Source: Macrocybe gigantea (taxonomy: Eukaryota; Basidiomycota; Agaricomycetes; Agaricales; Callistosporiaceae). Taken from it: DNA of 47,431 nt. The notes under the pieces were generated by a model, which was not told where the DNA came from, searched no databases, and saw only the letters and a list, made by a program, of their open reading frames with translations. The DNA is taken from NCBI GenBank assembly GCA_011319805.1, contig SJRY01000151.1:1-47431 (forward strand). The letters are read 5' to 3'. The translations under genes were made by a program, and so were the position numbers. Every line of letters begins with the position of its first letter. The stretch's first letter is position 1. This document shows positions 9,650 through 20,149 of this stretch, piece after piece.

Positions 9650-10832
9650 CTAATCATCATCATCCTGATCGTCGTAACCCATTTCCTCCAGGTCCTGCAG
9701 CTGTTGCTCCAATGTATTAACCACGGCTTGTTCAACGCGTACCCTACTTCTTGCGTGGAAGAGTTCTGAACGAATATGCGAATAGACATATTCGTAGTCA
9801 TCGCGTGACGGAGCTGGTTCACTAGCCATCGCATCCCTGACCTTTTGAGCATTCCTGGCCGTGCGAGTCACCATCGTCATCTGCTGTTCGTCTTCCTCAT
9901 CGTCTTTCTTTCCAGCTGGCGCCAATGAGCATCTTTGATGGTGAGATCTGCAGAAGTCGCATCGTGCTGTTCCAACAGTATATTCACAGACCTCACGACC
10001 CTTCAGTTTCTGACAGTGAGTACACTAATGCCGTTTTCAGAGAATATTCCGATGGAAAAGCAGGAACTCACTCGGTCAGCTCCTTTTAACATCAACTTCT
10101 CGCTCTTCTCCTTTCTCCTGCGGCCGTGCCTTACAGGTACGACAATTTCTGGGAGATATCTGGCCTTTTTTCAGGCTGGCTCCTCGTCTGATTGATCAGA
10201 GGCAAATGGGTCCGGTGATGCGAGCATTTTTCTCGTCCGTTTTGGCTCAGTAATTTCTACATTGTCATCGAGTTCAATCAAATTCGCCTAGTTCAAGTTC
10301 AAGTAAGTCATGGCTTTGTAAAGGAAAGACAGAAATACCTGTAGTTTATCTGCGGGGGAGCTGGCTCTGAGCTTCTGAGCTTCGTCTCTATTGCCGCGAG
10401 TTTTGAACTTGGACAGTCCACTGTCACCTTCACGCCTCTGCTCCCTTACAAAATGTTCTCCCTGAGGTTTCTGACGCTTGTCCTTTTGCACGTGAAGCTT
10501 GGCGATATTCGGCATGAGTTCTTCACCCCATTCTAGCCATGACTCGGAGCCCTTTTGTCAAAGGTCCCTCGAGCTTCGTTAACCATCGCAAGAACCTTTT
10601 CATCGCGGCTCCCTACTAAACAGTCATAAGTGTCCTGGAGAGACATCAGTTTTGTTGCCCCGCATTGGTTCAAATGGCTCACCAGATACTCTAGGAACTT
10701 TTTCCCCCAGATAACGTAGTCTTTGTCATCAGCAACGCCTTCAGGAAGTGACCTCATCATGTCTTCTATGGCTTCGACCGAGCGTTGCAACGTCTTTCTC
10801 TGCTTTGCAGTGAGCTCTGGAGGGCCCTCCAT
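9650..10832 (-). pseudogene. Gene A, Zn2Cys6-like cluster protein, paralog of B and C, broken
   Basis: Starts at ATG 10832. The N-terminal helical region contains SLPEGVADDKDYVIWGKKF, closely matching gene C. A frameshift lies near 10545-10555: the next homologous segment (KGSESWLEWGEELMP) is in another frame. An intron spans 10288-10338. Exon 10287-10072 carries TGA where C has a Lys codon, followed by a basic stretch ending in ADR. After a phase-0 intron (10071-10025), exon 10024-9650 opens with the cluster C-x2-C-x8-C-x8-C-x2-C-x6-C, then a short acidic/basic linker, PAPSRDDY, and a C-terminal coiled coil with an acidic end. The intact family member would be a nuclear DNA-binding candidate by analogy. 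Here two lesions argue for decay, or for sequence errors. Confidence 0.6.
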
Positions 10833-11282
10833 GTCACAGGTACGTTTTGAGTTGACGCATGAGTGAGGACCAACAAGGGATGTTTAGAGTCACCCGGTCA
10901 CGCGTCGCTGTGCAAACTGCAATCAAAGGTTAATTGGACCTACATTGAGCATTACGGAAGACTAGGTGCAGGACGACTCGAGCATTCTTGCATTGAGGAG
11001 CTGCACATCAAACCAGCGTGTCGTCACCATACCCTCGCATGTCATCATCATACCCTCAATGCAGGCCACCAGTGCAGGGGCGATATACGAGAACAAGGAG
11101 GCGAGCTCAGCGACGGCGCTACGAGCGTCACTCTCAGGGGATGCATCACTCAATCCTCACACGCCCAACTCGCTTAGCCTGCAGCTATCCAGTGAACCGG
11201 ATGCAATCTGTTGATCAGAAATACTGGTAAACTTGATAGTGATACAAATTGAGACTAGATTGCGAAATTTCTCTTGCCACTT
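10833..11282. other. Region between genes A and B
   Basis: 450 bases. A minus-strand frame at 11153-10962 (starting MSDASPESDAR, with a hydrophobic middle) looks mildly coding but is short and unsupported by splice sites. The 11030-11065 area has an imperfect direct repeat of catacctc words. The gene A promoter should lie here, but no element is recognised. Confidence 0.35.
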
Positions 11283-12560
11283 CTACTCGATAACCTCATT
11301 AAATTCGCCATTCTCGATTTTCCCCGCGATCTCTTCGTATCTTTGTTTAGCTGCAAAGCATGCCTGTTGCAATGTCTCCATTATGCCTTGCCAATGATAA
11401 AACTGAGATTGTGCTGCAAGGAGCTGTGCTTGCAAAGCATCAAGCGAGTCATTCGCAACTTGGTCGATCGATGGCAGTTCCACCTTTGGAATAGTGGCCC
11501 GAGGATAGCGATGAGACCACTTCGCAAGTGGAGCACCACCAGTACTGTTCGCATCGCTCTCAGCTCGGCGCTTTGCAGATGAGGCGATGGGCAAAAAGAC
11601 ACAGACATGATGATTGGTGTGGCATGGTAAGCACCGAATTTTGCCATCTTCAAAGAAGCACGGACATTCCTTTCTCGACGATTGGCAACACTTGCACTAA
11701 ATCACATAATTAAAACAGATGGTTGAAATAAAAGGCATGACTTACAGCTTGAGAAGGTGAAACAAGAAGTCCACTCGTACTGTTGATGGAGACCAGCTTC
11801 ACATCTCGATCGCGCAGTATATCCGGCATACCAATATTCGATGTGTCCTTGTCGGAGCCATCCTTCTTTCTGCTCTTGCTCCCATCTTGAACAGTTGCGA
11901 CAGACAGTTCATTGTTCTTAGCAGGCTTCTTCCGGGGACGAAGAGTCTGCTAAAAAACAAAATAATATATTGCTGTCGAAAATGAGAATTGCAGTCAACG
12001 TACCTTTTCGACCTCTACTCTGGGTGCCAGTGCACCATCATTCTTTTCAGCTGCCTTCTTCTGTACTGCCACCTCCTGCTCTAATCCGCGCCCCTCCTTC
12101 TCCGATGATGGCTGTATGCTGGTTTCCTCTTCATCGGCCTCACCTATCAGAAGCGCGTCGAGGACCTCGTTGTTCTCATCTTCGAGTAATCCCTGTTCAA
12201 GGGCTATAGCCCCTGCGATCAGGTCTTGCAAATGAGCCCGAACTTTCGGCATCAGGTCTCCAGCCCACTTGAACCAATCTTCTTCCCCTTGTTCATCGAA
12301 CACGTCGAAAACCTCTTGCAAACATGCTTCATCATGCTCAGACTGTTTATATGATATTTTATCTTGTATTTGCTACCAAGGAACACATCAGATGCGTCTA
12401 CTATGAGAAATCAATTACTCACCAAAATCTTGATTAAAACCTTCCTGATACTCTCGAGTTCCACCTTCGACTTCTCTTTCGAGGCGTGATATGTGGAAAA
12501 TCGCTGCAGGATGGAGTCGAAATGGTTCTGAACATGAGCGAAGAGTTCTGCGGATGCCAT
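11283..12560 (-). CDS. Gene B, intact Zn2Cys6-like cluster protein (374 aa)
   Basis: Four exons join cleanly in phase 0: 12560-12423, 12372-12004, 11949-11746 and 11696-11283, with 45-54 bp GT-AG introns. The product is 374 residues. The N-terminal half is helical, with a DWFKWAGDLMP motif matching SWLDWGEELMP in gene C and SWLEWGEELMP in A. The middle is acidic, then basic (RPRKKPAK, a possible nuclear signal). Residues ~238-269 form C-x2-C-x6-C-x-C-x8-C-x2-C-x6-C, opening right after the last intron, and a helical C-terminus follows. This resembles the fungal Zn2Cys6 fold (consensus C-x2-C-x6-C-x5-12-C-x2-C-x6-8-C) but is internal. DNA binding is inferred only. The promoter and first 17.7 codons lie in the inverted-repeat arm and are duplicated at 5338-5687. 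Confidence 0.75.
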
Positions 12561-12856
12561 ATTGTAAGGCAGGAAGGTGGGCGTGACGAACCGAAGAGGG
12601 TGTGTTCAAGTTCTGCGCAATTCCATTCCCACGACCAAGGAAGGAAACCATATTCACTTTTATGGCCGATGAAGTACAACAGATGTTCAAGTCAGGGTCG
12701 ATGAGGCACGGGCCGTATCAACAGGACTGTAAGGTTTGATGAGCCATGTTCAGTTACTTTCACTATTTTTTGATCATCCCGACTACTTTGAAGCGATTGT
12801 GGATCCGCGGGAGGAATGACCGCGTTTGCGAACGAACGAGGGGCATACAGACACCC
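12561..12856 (-). promoter_or_regulatory. Gene B upstream region, inside the right arm
   Basis: About 300 bases between the gene B start and the L1b' insertion. L1b' thus sits close upstream of B, in the opposite orientation. No TATA or other known element is obvious. The same DNA exists at 5338-5634. Confidence 0.4.
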
Positions 12857-12871
12857 GAGCCGATCGCGAGA

Positions 12872-13811
12872 ATTCTGGCACGTCCCTTCCAAATGGAAGT
12901 GGGCAATACAAGTCGAGGCTCATGAGCTTGCCCGGAGCCTGGATGTTCCCCTGGGATGTCGTCCCCTCTATACCACTGATGGCCTTCGAAAGGAGGCTGA
13001 CGATGATATGCATAGCACTTGGTTCCAGAATTCTGGGAACAAGAAATACATTGGTGCTTCCACATTTCGTTTTCACCAAGCAGGAAAGCCAAATTCCTAT
13101 GAACGCCCCTCTCGGAAGAGAATGGGCTTCATGAAGCTGGTGACAGAGAACGAGCTTTTTGCTCGCTGCGCACGACTTGCATGCGGCCACGCCCTGATCA
13201 ATGCGTATCGGGCACGGTTTAATTTCATGGAGAGCGACTTATGCTCTTGCGGACGAGGGCCGGAAGACTCCGTCCACGTCATGACTCAGTGCCGCAACTG
13301 GCACAGGCCAACCGAACGCCAGTTTGATGCATTTGTGCATCACTGGTTTATCAAGTACCTCGCATCCAACAAGGTGGCAGGAGCTTTTATCCCGGATCCA
13401 GGCAGCGGGTGACTGCCGCTCTGTAGCGGAGATTGCCCGGGGCAACCTAGGCAATCTTTAGGCAGTAGGACCAGCGACCGAAGCGCTGATCGAGCACTAT
13501 GCGAACCGCAAACTTTGCGACAGCATCCATTATAGGTCCTTTTGGACCTTTTACGTGGAATTGACCACATCCGGCCCCTCGGGGCTGGGGGACAGTGCTC
13601 AAGCAAGCGAGTATGCACGAGCTCGGGTCTTTGAGCTCGAGCCAGGGCACGAGAGAGCAGGGCATTGTAGCCCTCTATGTATTTTCCTTCAGTCTGGTTT
13701 GGATCGGACTCATCGTATTTATAGTAGGTACCAGTGTGTATTTACAAGCGGACTGCTAGCGTGCACCGCTATATAAATTGTTGATTTAAAAAAAAAAAAA
13801 AAAAAAAAAAA
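12872..13811 (+). mobile_element. LINE L1b' (right-arm copy of L1b)
   Basis: Plus-strand mirror of 4384-5322, with 24 A at 13788-13811. The coding frame runs open from the truncation point to 13412. Flanking duplications are 12857-12871 (one substitution) and 13812-13826, so the L1b insertion happened before the arm was duplicated. Confidence 0.87.
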
Positions 13812-14012
13812 GAGCTGATCGCGAGACCCTGAAACAAGGTCAGCCAACAGGCACACAGGGATCGTGAGAAAGAATGACAACTTCCCAAGGCCACAATACA
13901 TGCCTTCATGCACTCAAGTTAGATCTGTAATTAGCAGCAACAGTTAGTCATGACTTTGAACTTCCTGACGTGTCTGATGGCGATCGACCCCACCACGAGC
14001 CCGTGCGACGTC

Positions 14013-16893
14013 GACTCTTGATACTTTCCGACAAACCCGGTCTGAAAGAGATCATCGCATCTGGCGGCGAGCTGTCAAAGATGCTAAACGCGCTTTCTTT
14101 GATCAGCGGATCAAAGAGGTTGCCGAAAAATCTCGTCGTCCATGGGATCTAGCTGCGTGGACGAAACAGAGACCTTTACCAGATTACGAAGCTATCTCCT
14201 ATCAGGGACAGCTATGCAACTCTATCGAAGTGCTTTGGAATGTGCTTGATAAGTCTTATAACGCTGCGTCTGATCGCGCAGTTAATTTGGATTGCCTTAA
14301 CGATCTCGAAGCGCATCCGGTGAGGGACTGGGTCCCTTTCTCTGCTACAGAACTCCGAGAGTCCTTGGAGCCTTGTAGCAATACATTGGCACCAGGACCA
14401 GATCATCTGTCTTGGAGCCATGTTAAACAGCTGGTGAAGTTCCCTCATATAGCTGCATTTTTCTTGAACATTGCAAATGCATGTTTAGACCTGGGGCATT
14501 GGCCCTCTTACTTCAAGCAGAGCTTGTCCGTTATCATTCCGAAACCTGGCAAACCTGCATATGATACCCCAAAAGCCTTTTGTCCGATTGTGCTTTTGAA
14601 TACCCTCGGCAAGCTTGTCGAGAAGATGCTGGCGCGACATATGCAGTACGAAGCGACCAAATTTGCTGTATTCGATCCGAAACAGTTCGGCGGCATCCGT
14701 CAGAATTCAACTGAGGATGCCGGAGTCTTCCTTACCCACATTATCCGCCAAGGATGGTCTAGGGGCTTCAAAACGAGTGTCATCGCCTTTGATGTTGCTC
14801 AATATTTCCCTTCACTCAACCACCATATGTTAGTGAAGATTCTTCAACATGGAGGCTTTGCACGACAAGTGTCAAAGTTCTTCGAATCGTATCTCATTGG
14901 GCGTAAGACTTCCTATGCCTGGTGCAGCGCTATCTCTCCAGAGTTCGACGCTGACGTTGGGGTTGGTCAAGGCTCTGCTCTCTCTCCAGTATTGTCAGCG
15001 CTTTACTTAGCGCCGGTGCTGAAACTATATCAGAAAGCTGGTGACATGCCAGTTATCATGTCATTCATCGATGATGGACTGATTATTGCTCAGTCCAAAT
15101 CCACAGCGGACAATGTCCCGAAACTGCAGAGGGCTTATGCATCTATACATAACCTCTTCACTGACTTCGGCCTTGTTGTAAAACACAACAAAACTGAACT
15201 TCAGCATTTTTCGCGCAATAGTGCGGACCCTCGTCCGTCTATTGACTTGGGATTTGCTCCGTTCACGGGCAATACCCCTCTTCGACCCAAGGATGTCTGG
15301 CGATACCTTGGCTTCTTCTTGGATGCGTGCCTCTCGTTTAAGGAGCACGTTCGTTTCTACGCTACAAAGGCCCTGACTATGGCCAGAGCCTTTCAGATGT
15401 TAGGCAACTCTGTCCGAGGCTTATCCCCTCAACAGAAGCGCATCCTCTACCTGTCATGCGCGCATCCGATCGCAACGTATGGCTATTTATTATGGAACTT
15501 CAACAGCATGCATAACATCGCACTGTTGAAACAATTACGCCAGATGCAGCGTAAAGCTTGCATTTGGATCAATGGACAGTTTCGCACCACTCCCGAGGGT
15601 GCGGCTGAGACGATGGCCTGTGTCGAACCTATCAGCAGGTTCATCAAAAGGTTGAAAGTCGGGTCCTCTGCCCGCCTCACTAATTCCAATCTAAGACATG
15701 CTCTCAGATCAATCAGTACACCCGCTTCAGCTGGGGGCGACCCATCTACAGTGAGAAATCTCGCTGCTCTATCGGACAGGCAGTGATCTGCACTCAAGTC
15801 CCCTCTCAAGGATCTGGTGGATCTGAAACCACCACTCTTTTTAACCATGGATTATTTTGCTGATGCAAATAACCCGGGCAGGCGGCTTGTCGACCAGTTT
15901 GGCAGTCGCTTTGAGATCCATAAGCTACTTGGCCGAGATGAGGACTCAGTGAAAGCTTATCGTGTATCGCTGGATCAGACACTTGTTCAGTGTTCGGTCC
16001 AGCATGATTGCTCTTATGTGAGTAGTGACGGCTCCATGCCCACGAAAGCAGAAGTGCCCTTCAAGCAGTCTGTTGCCGCTTCGCGTGTGTATCGTGAGGG
16101 CAGACTGGTTTCTGAAATTCGTCAACCGGTTGGTAAAGCAACCAGCGACGATGCTGAGCTTATTGGATTGCGAATGGCGATCCAAAAGGCTATCACACAA
16201 GATGGAGTCAATTCTGTCATGTGTTTTTTGGACTCGATGAATGCAATCAATCGCATCATCGATTGCAATCCTCACTCTGTGCAGTCGCATTCTATTGCAC
16301 TGTGCAGATCTTTGAAAGCTTGGCTCTCAGAAACTGAGCAGTGCCGGATTGATTTCTGGCACGTCCCTTCTAAATGGAAGTGGACAATACAAGTCGAAGC
16401 TCACGAGTTTGCTCGGAGCCTCGTCGTTCCCTTGGGGATTTGTCCCCTCTATACCACCGACAGCCTTCGAAAGGAGGCTGACGATGATATGCATAGCACT
16501 TGGTTCCAGAATTCTGGGACCAAGAAATATATTGGTGCTTCCACGTTTCGTTTTCATGAGGCAGGAAAGCCAAATTCCTATGAACGCCCCTCTTGGAAGA
16601 GAATGGGCTTTATGAAGCTTGTGACAGAGAATGGGCTTTATGCTCACTGCGCATGACTTGCATGCGGCCACACCCCGATCGATGCGTATCGGGCACGGTT
16701 TAATTTCATGGAGAGTGACTTATGCTCTTGCGGACGAGGGCCCGAAGACTCCGTCCACGTCATGACTCAGTGCCGCAACTGGCACAGGCCAACTGAACGC
16801 CAGTTCGACGCATTTGTGCGTCACTGGTTTATCAAGTACCTCGCATCCAACAAGGCGGCAGGAGCTTTTATCCTGGATCCAGGCAGTGGGTGA
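14013..16893 (+). pseudogene. L1a' ORF2 remnant: RT, RNase H, CCHC tail
   Basis: Same structure as the left copy. RT is open from the truncation to TGA 15784-15786 (518 codons from the first Met at 14230), and RNase H lies at 15817-16656 with TGA at 16654-16656. Further coding runs to 16893. Both nonsense codons are shared with the left copy, so they predate the duplication. Differences noted are Thr for Met after APF, Met for Thr in the ALT-ARAF stretch, and Asp for Asn before the DAELIGL motif. Confidence 0.85.
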
Positions 16894-17284
16894 CTGCTGT
16901 TCTGTAGCGGAGATCGCCCGGGGCAACCTAGGCAATCTTAAAGCAGCAGGACCAGTGACCGAAGCACTGATCGAGCACTATGCGAAGCGCAAACTTCGCG
17001 ACAGCATCCGTTATAGGTCCTTTTGGACCTTTTACATGGAATTGACCACATCCGGCCCTTCGGGGCTGGGGAATGGGGCTCAAGCAAGTGAGTATGCACG
17101 AGCTTGAGTTGTTTAGCTCGAGCACGGGCATGAGAGAGCAGGGCAGTGTAGCCCTCTATGTATTCTCCTTCAGTCTGGTTTGGATCGGACTCGTCATATT
17201 TATAGTAGGTACCGGTGTGTATTTACAAGCGGACTGCCATCGTGCACTGCTATATAAATTGGTGATTTAAAAAAAAAAAAAAAA
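14013..17284 (+). mobile_element. LINE L1a' (right-arm copy of L1a)
   Basis: Plus-strand mirror of 908-4182. The 5' side keeps the L1a duplication sequence (13999-14012). The 3' side ends in 16 A at 17269-17284 and has no matching duplication there. Instead it abuts a gene E exon. This half-matching pair shows that L1a' did not insert independently. Confidence 0.88.
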
Positions 17285-17300
17285 GAGCCGATTCTTTGCA
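17285..17300. repeat. Target-site duplication 2, right copy
   Basis: gagccgattctttgca follows the L1a' poly-A. Its reverse complement, tgcaaagaatcggctc, occurs at 7074-7089 next to the SINE head. The two copies face each other across the inverted spacer, instead of flanking one insert in direct orientation. See the findings on inversion. Confidence 0.8.
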
Positions 17301-18596
17301 TCGACAGAGTCTTTTCGTGCATCTTGCAACAAAGCTGATAATCTTGCCTTAGCCTGCTTATATGTGTCCTGTTCAGCATCGCACTTCTGCAACCTATCCC
17401 TGGTAGAGCAAAGATCCCGACTCAGTTTGTCGGTAAGACTTCTCTCAGTGTCGAGGTGCTTCCCCATAATTTGCAACTCTTCAGAATGGCGCTCTTGAAG
17501 CTCCGTCAGACGTGATGCCTGCTCCTACATAACACCAATTGCATGTTAAAAGCGAAATCCTGAACGAGTCATGAACATACTGTCTTTAGCTCCTCAACAG
17601 CTTTCGTATGTCGTGTGTCGATATCCGCCACTTTGGACGCGATGTCCTCAGTCATCGCACGCAAATCTGTCATCAGCTTGACATTTTGAGATATCACTTC
17701 TTTGGCACGCCTCTCCACCTCATAGCGACCATTGCACAATTGGGAGTTGGTAGTCTTTAGTGTCTCCATTTCTGTCTTCAAATCGTCGACTCGATGCTGA
17801 GACTCGCTAAGTGCTGTGCGCAACTCCGAAACAGTTGACTTGAGTGTGGTGACTTCATTCTGAGAATCGGCGAGGCACTTTGTCGAGCCGTCATGTGCTT
17901 CACGGATCACTGAAAGGTCACCTCTCAATATGTCGATATTGCCATGAGCATTTCCGAGATGTTCGACAGTGTCAGCCTGGGCTTCACGCAGCTCTAGTAT
18001 TGTCTCGTTCAGAGCCAAAACTTCATCTTCAAGAGCTACGAGGTCTTCAGATAGTTTCTCGTTAGGGTGGAGCACAATTTGTTTTTCGACAGCGTCGGAC
18101 TCCTCGAATTCTTGAACCTTCATTCGGAGGTCTTCTATGACCTGTGCAGAATCATTGAGCGCCTCTTGTAATGATACAAGCTCATTATGCACGGTCAACA
18201 CATCTTGCTCGGCGGTGTCCGCACGTCTATGTTCTAGGGTTCTGCCAGCATTGGCTTCATCCATGCGGTCCTCCAATGATTTGATCTGTGCAAGTAAATC
18301 GCGCCGTGTCGATTCATGTTCCACAGCCTCTGCATGGGATGATTGCAGTGCTGCGGTGATCTCTTCACATTCTGTAGATAACTGTAGGTCATCATGATCA
18401 GTCTTCTTATCACAAGAACATAAAGGTTGATGCCACACCTTTCCGATCTCGGTCAGAAGACGTGCTTTCTCATTATCCTGGGCTGAGATCAATAAAGTGG
18501 CAGTTTCTAATGCCTTATTCTTTGCTTCAAACTGACATACTGAGGTTACTGAACACCATATTGAGATTGGCATTAATTGCTTACCACGGCCTGCAT
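17285..18596 (-). pseudogene. Gene E, 5' part of a long coiled-coil protein, cut by the right arm
   Basis: Long minus-strand exons with heptad-like, charged sequence and almost no Pro/Gly: a long coiled coil of unknown partner. A possible 12-base first exon (18596-18585, M-Q-A-V) splices to 18531. A further short intron is possible near 18440-18380, where GTGTGG and CTACAG bracket a less helical, Cys-containing stretch. Exon 2 ends at 17581 before GTATGT. Exon 3 is 17524-17285 (80 codons) and runs straight into the poly-A of L1a' after ...DSVDAKNRL. The missing continuation is found at 7075. As it stands the gene is disrupted. The start exon is uncertain. Confidence 0.65.
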
Positions 18597-18725
18597 ATCC
18601 GTGCTTTCAATGATTCAGACCTTCGAAACATATACAGTCTGACAACCATATATTAGACCATGGCAAGATAGGTTGGACGATTCGATCATTACATCATTTG
18701 TGCTGCTACCCTCTGGGGCTGTAGC

Positions 18726-19340
18726 TCATTCGGCTGAAGGCATAGTGTCATCGCGACGACTATGATGATGACTTTCGTCGTCGGAGTACTCAGCGCAGCG
18801 TTTCTAAAATAAAGACAAGTATTGCTAAGCCGCAATTATGCTGATGATTCAAGAACTCACTCCGTGTTTCTTAGTACGATATGTGTTTGATAGAGTGACA
18901 GGACCAGGCTTGGCTGCTGTGTGGAAAGCTGAATTGGTTCGGTGTTCGGTAATTGAAGTCGCCATCAATATCGAATTTCGTCGGTGAAGCTGGTTGGGGA
19001 CCTCCAATATATTTGGCCCAGCAGAGCTTCCTTGACCCTCTCCAGGAACAGGAGTAATGGTGCGCGGCGTCATCTCGCCATCGTCATCTTCCTCGCATGA
19101 CTCATAATTCGAGCTAGCTTCGTCGCATGACTCATAATTCGAGCTAGTTTCGTTTATGTCCATGGAAGACACGGACGAACGACGTTCAGTTCCAGATAGT
19201 GGCGGGGTTGAATTGTCCCCAGAGTGTCCGTCTTCACTTGCATGCTCTAACTCCATAGACGAATCAAAGGATTCCAGTTGTCCGGGAATTAAGCGTCTTG
19301 AACGTCGCAGTTGCGCCTGATGTGAAGATCTATTAGCCAC
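18726..19340 (-). CDS. Gene D, small Ser/Glu-rich protein of unknown function (185 aa)
   Basis: ATG at 19340; exon 19340-18861, a GTGAGT...TTTTAG intron of 57 bases, then exon 18803-18726 ending in TGA. The join is in phase 0. The product is low in complexity: an Arg-rich start (RRSRRL), then acidic, Ser-rich sequence containing a tandem repeat of SSNYESC, and a His/Arg/Asp-rich tail. No domain is recognised. It lies just upstream of gene E on the same strand, so both could share regulation. Probably a disordered protein; no function can be given. Confidence 0.55.
19092..19153. repeat. 30-base tandem duplication in gene D
   Basis: Two nearly identical ~30-base units (each containing tgactcataattcgagcta) side by side encode the doubled SSNYESC peptide. 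The difference is a single C/T, so the duplication is young. Confidence 0.7.
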
Positions 19341-20149
19341 GTCATTACGAAAACATTGGAGTCACAAATGGCTGCATGGGATGGCCTTGCAGTGTTCCGC
19401 GAAATTGCCTGTTGGTATATGTTGCGGCTACTAGCTCACGGATTGGAAAGATCATTGTTGTTTCGAGAGGCATTTAGACTCGGCATATTGTAGCGCACAC
19501 CATATCAGCATTGCTCAATGTAAGGAGGCCTAAATAGGGCATGCGACGGAATTGCCGGTGGACACGATACAGTGCCGCACTTGATCGGACTACAAAGAAT
19601 CCTTCCGTGGATGTTATCCTTTCAGATGTCAAGACAGGGCACACCTTTGAAATGCATTGTTCCTGAGAGGCACACCACATACAGAGTTTCATCTGAAAGG
19701 GAGTGTCTGTGGTAGTCATGAAATGCACAGTTACATGTGAAAGGAACGCGAACTCAAGGTGAAGGGATGTATGGTCTCTTTGTTAGAGTATTCCTATGTT
19801 AGCACATGTTCTTTGTTTCATGCAAATCAGGGTCACAATGCCTTTCATCGTCATCCAAAATCATTTCTTCGGAGAATACATGGGAAGACACTCATCGCGT
19901 GTGCGAGATAGAGTCATAGCGCGACTCGCCTGCCCCATTTCGCTGTCTCACATCTGCATATTAACAAGACCTGAACGACATCGAATCACTGGGCCTAGAC
20001 AGTCATGCTAGCGCAACGGAATGCCACTTTTGAGGACGAAGAAAAACCAAGGTTGGGAGGGAGGTTTGTATGATATTTGGCGGTATGTGTTTACTTGTGC
20101 CTTCATGTCATCGCTGTGTTGAAGATGGTTTCCCAGAGCCCGTGAAGGA
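19341..20149. other. Divergent intergenic region between D and F
   Basis: About 810 bases upstream of two divergent genes. Small frames exist (for example 19728-19474 minus, Cys-containing) but none has splice or family support. It presumably holds the promoters of D and F. Nothing else is recognised. Confidence 0.35.

Larger units (their letters stand above)
12508..17284. repeat. Right arm of the large inverted repeat
   Basis: Reverse complement of 908-5687. Unlike the left arm, the base after its outer poly-A does not begin the L1a target-site duplication. It is followed by gagccgattctttgca, a sequence from an exon of gene E that recurs at 7074-7089. This arm is therefore the secondary copy. 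Its three private substitutions next to the poly-A (in 17237-17263) contrast with only a handful in the remaining 4.7 kb. Confidence 0.92.

Noticed and set aside
12415..12690. Longer minus-strand frame over the start of gene B
   Set aside because: The alternative frame from ATG 12560 joins in phase to a GTGAGT donor and to the homologous motif in the next exon; the longer frame does not.
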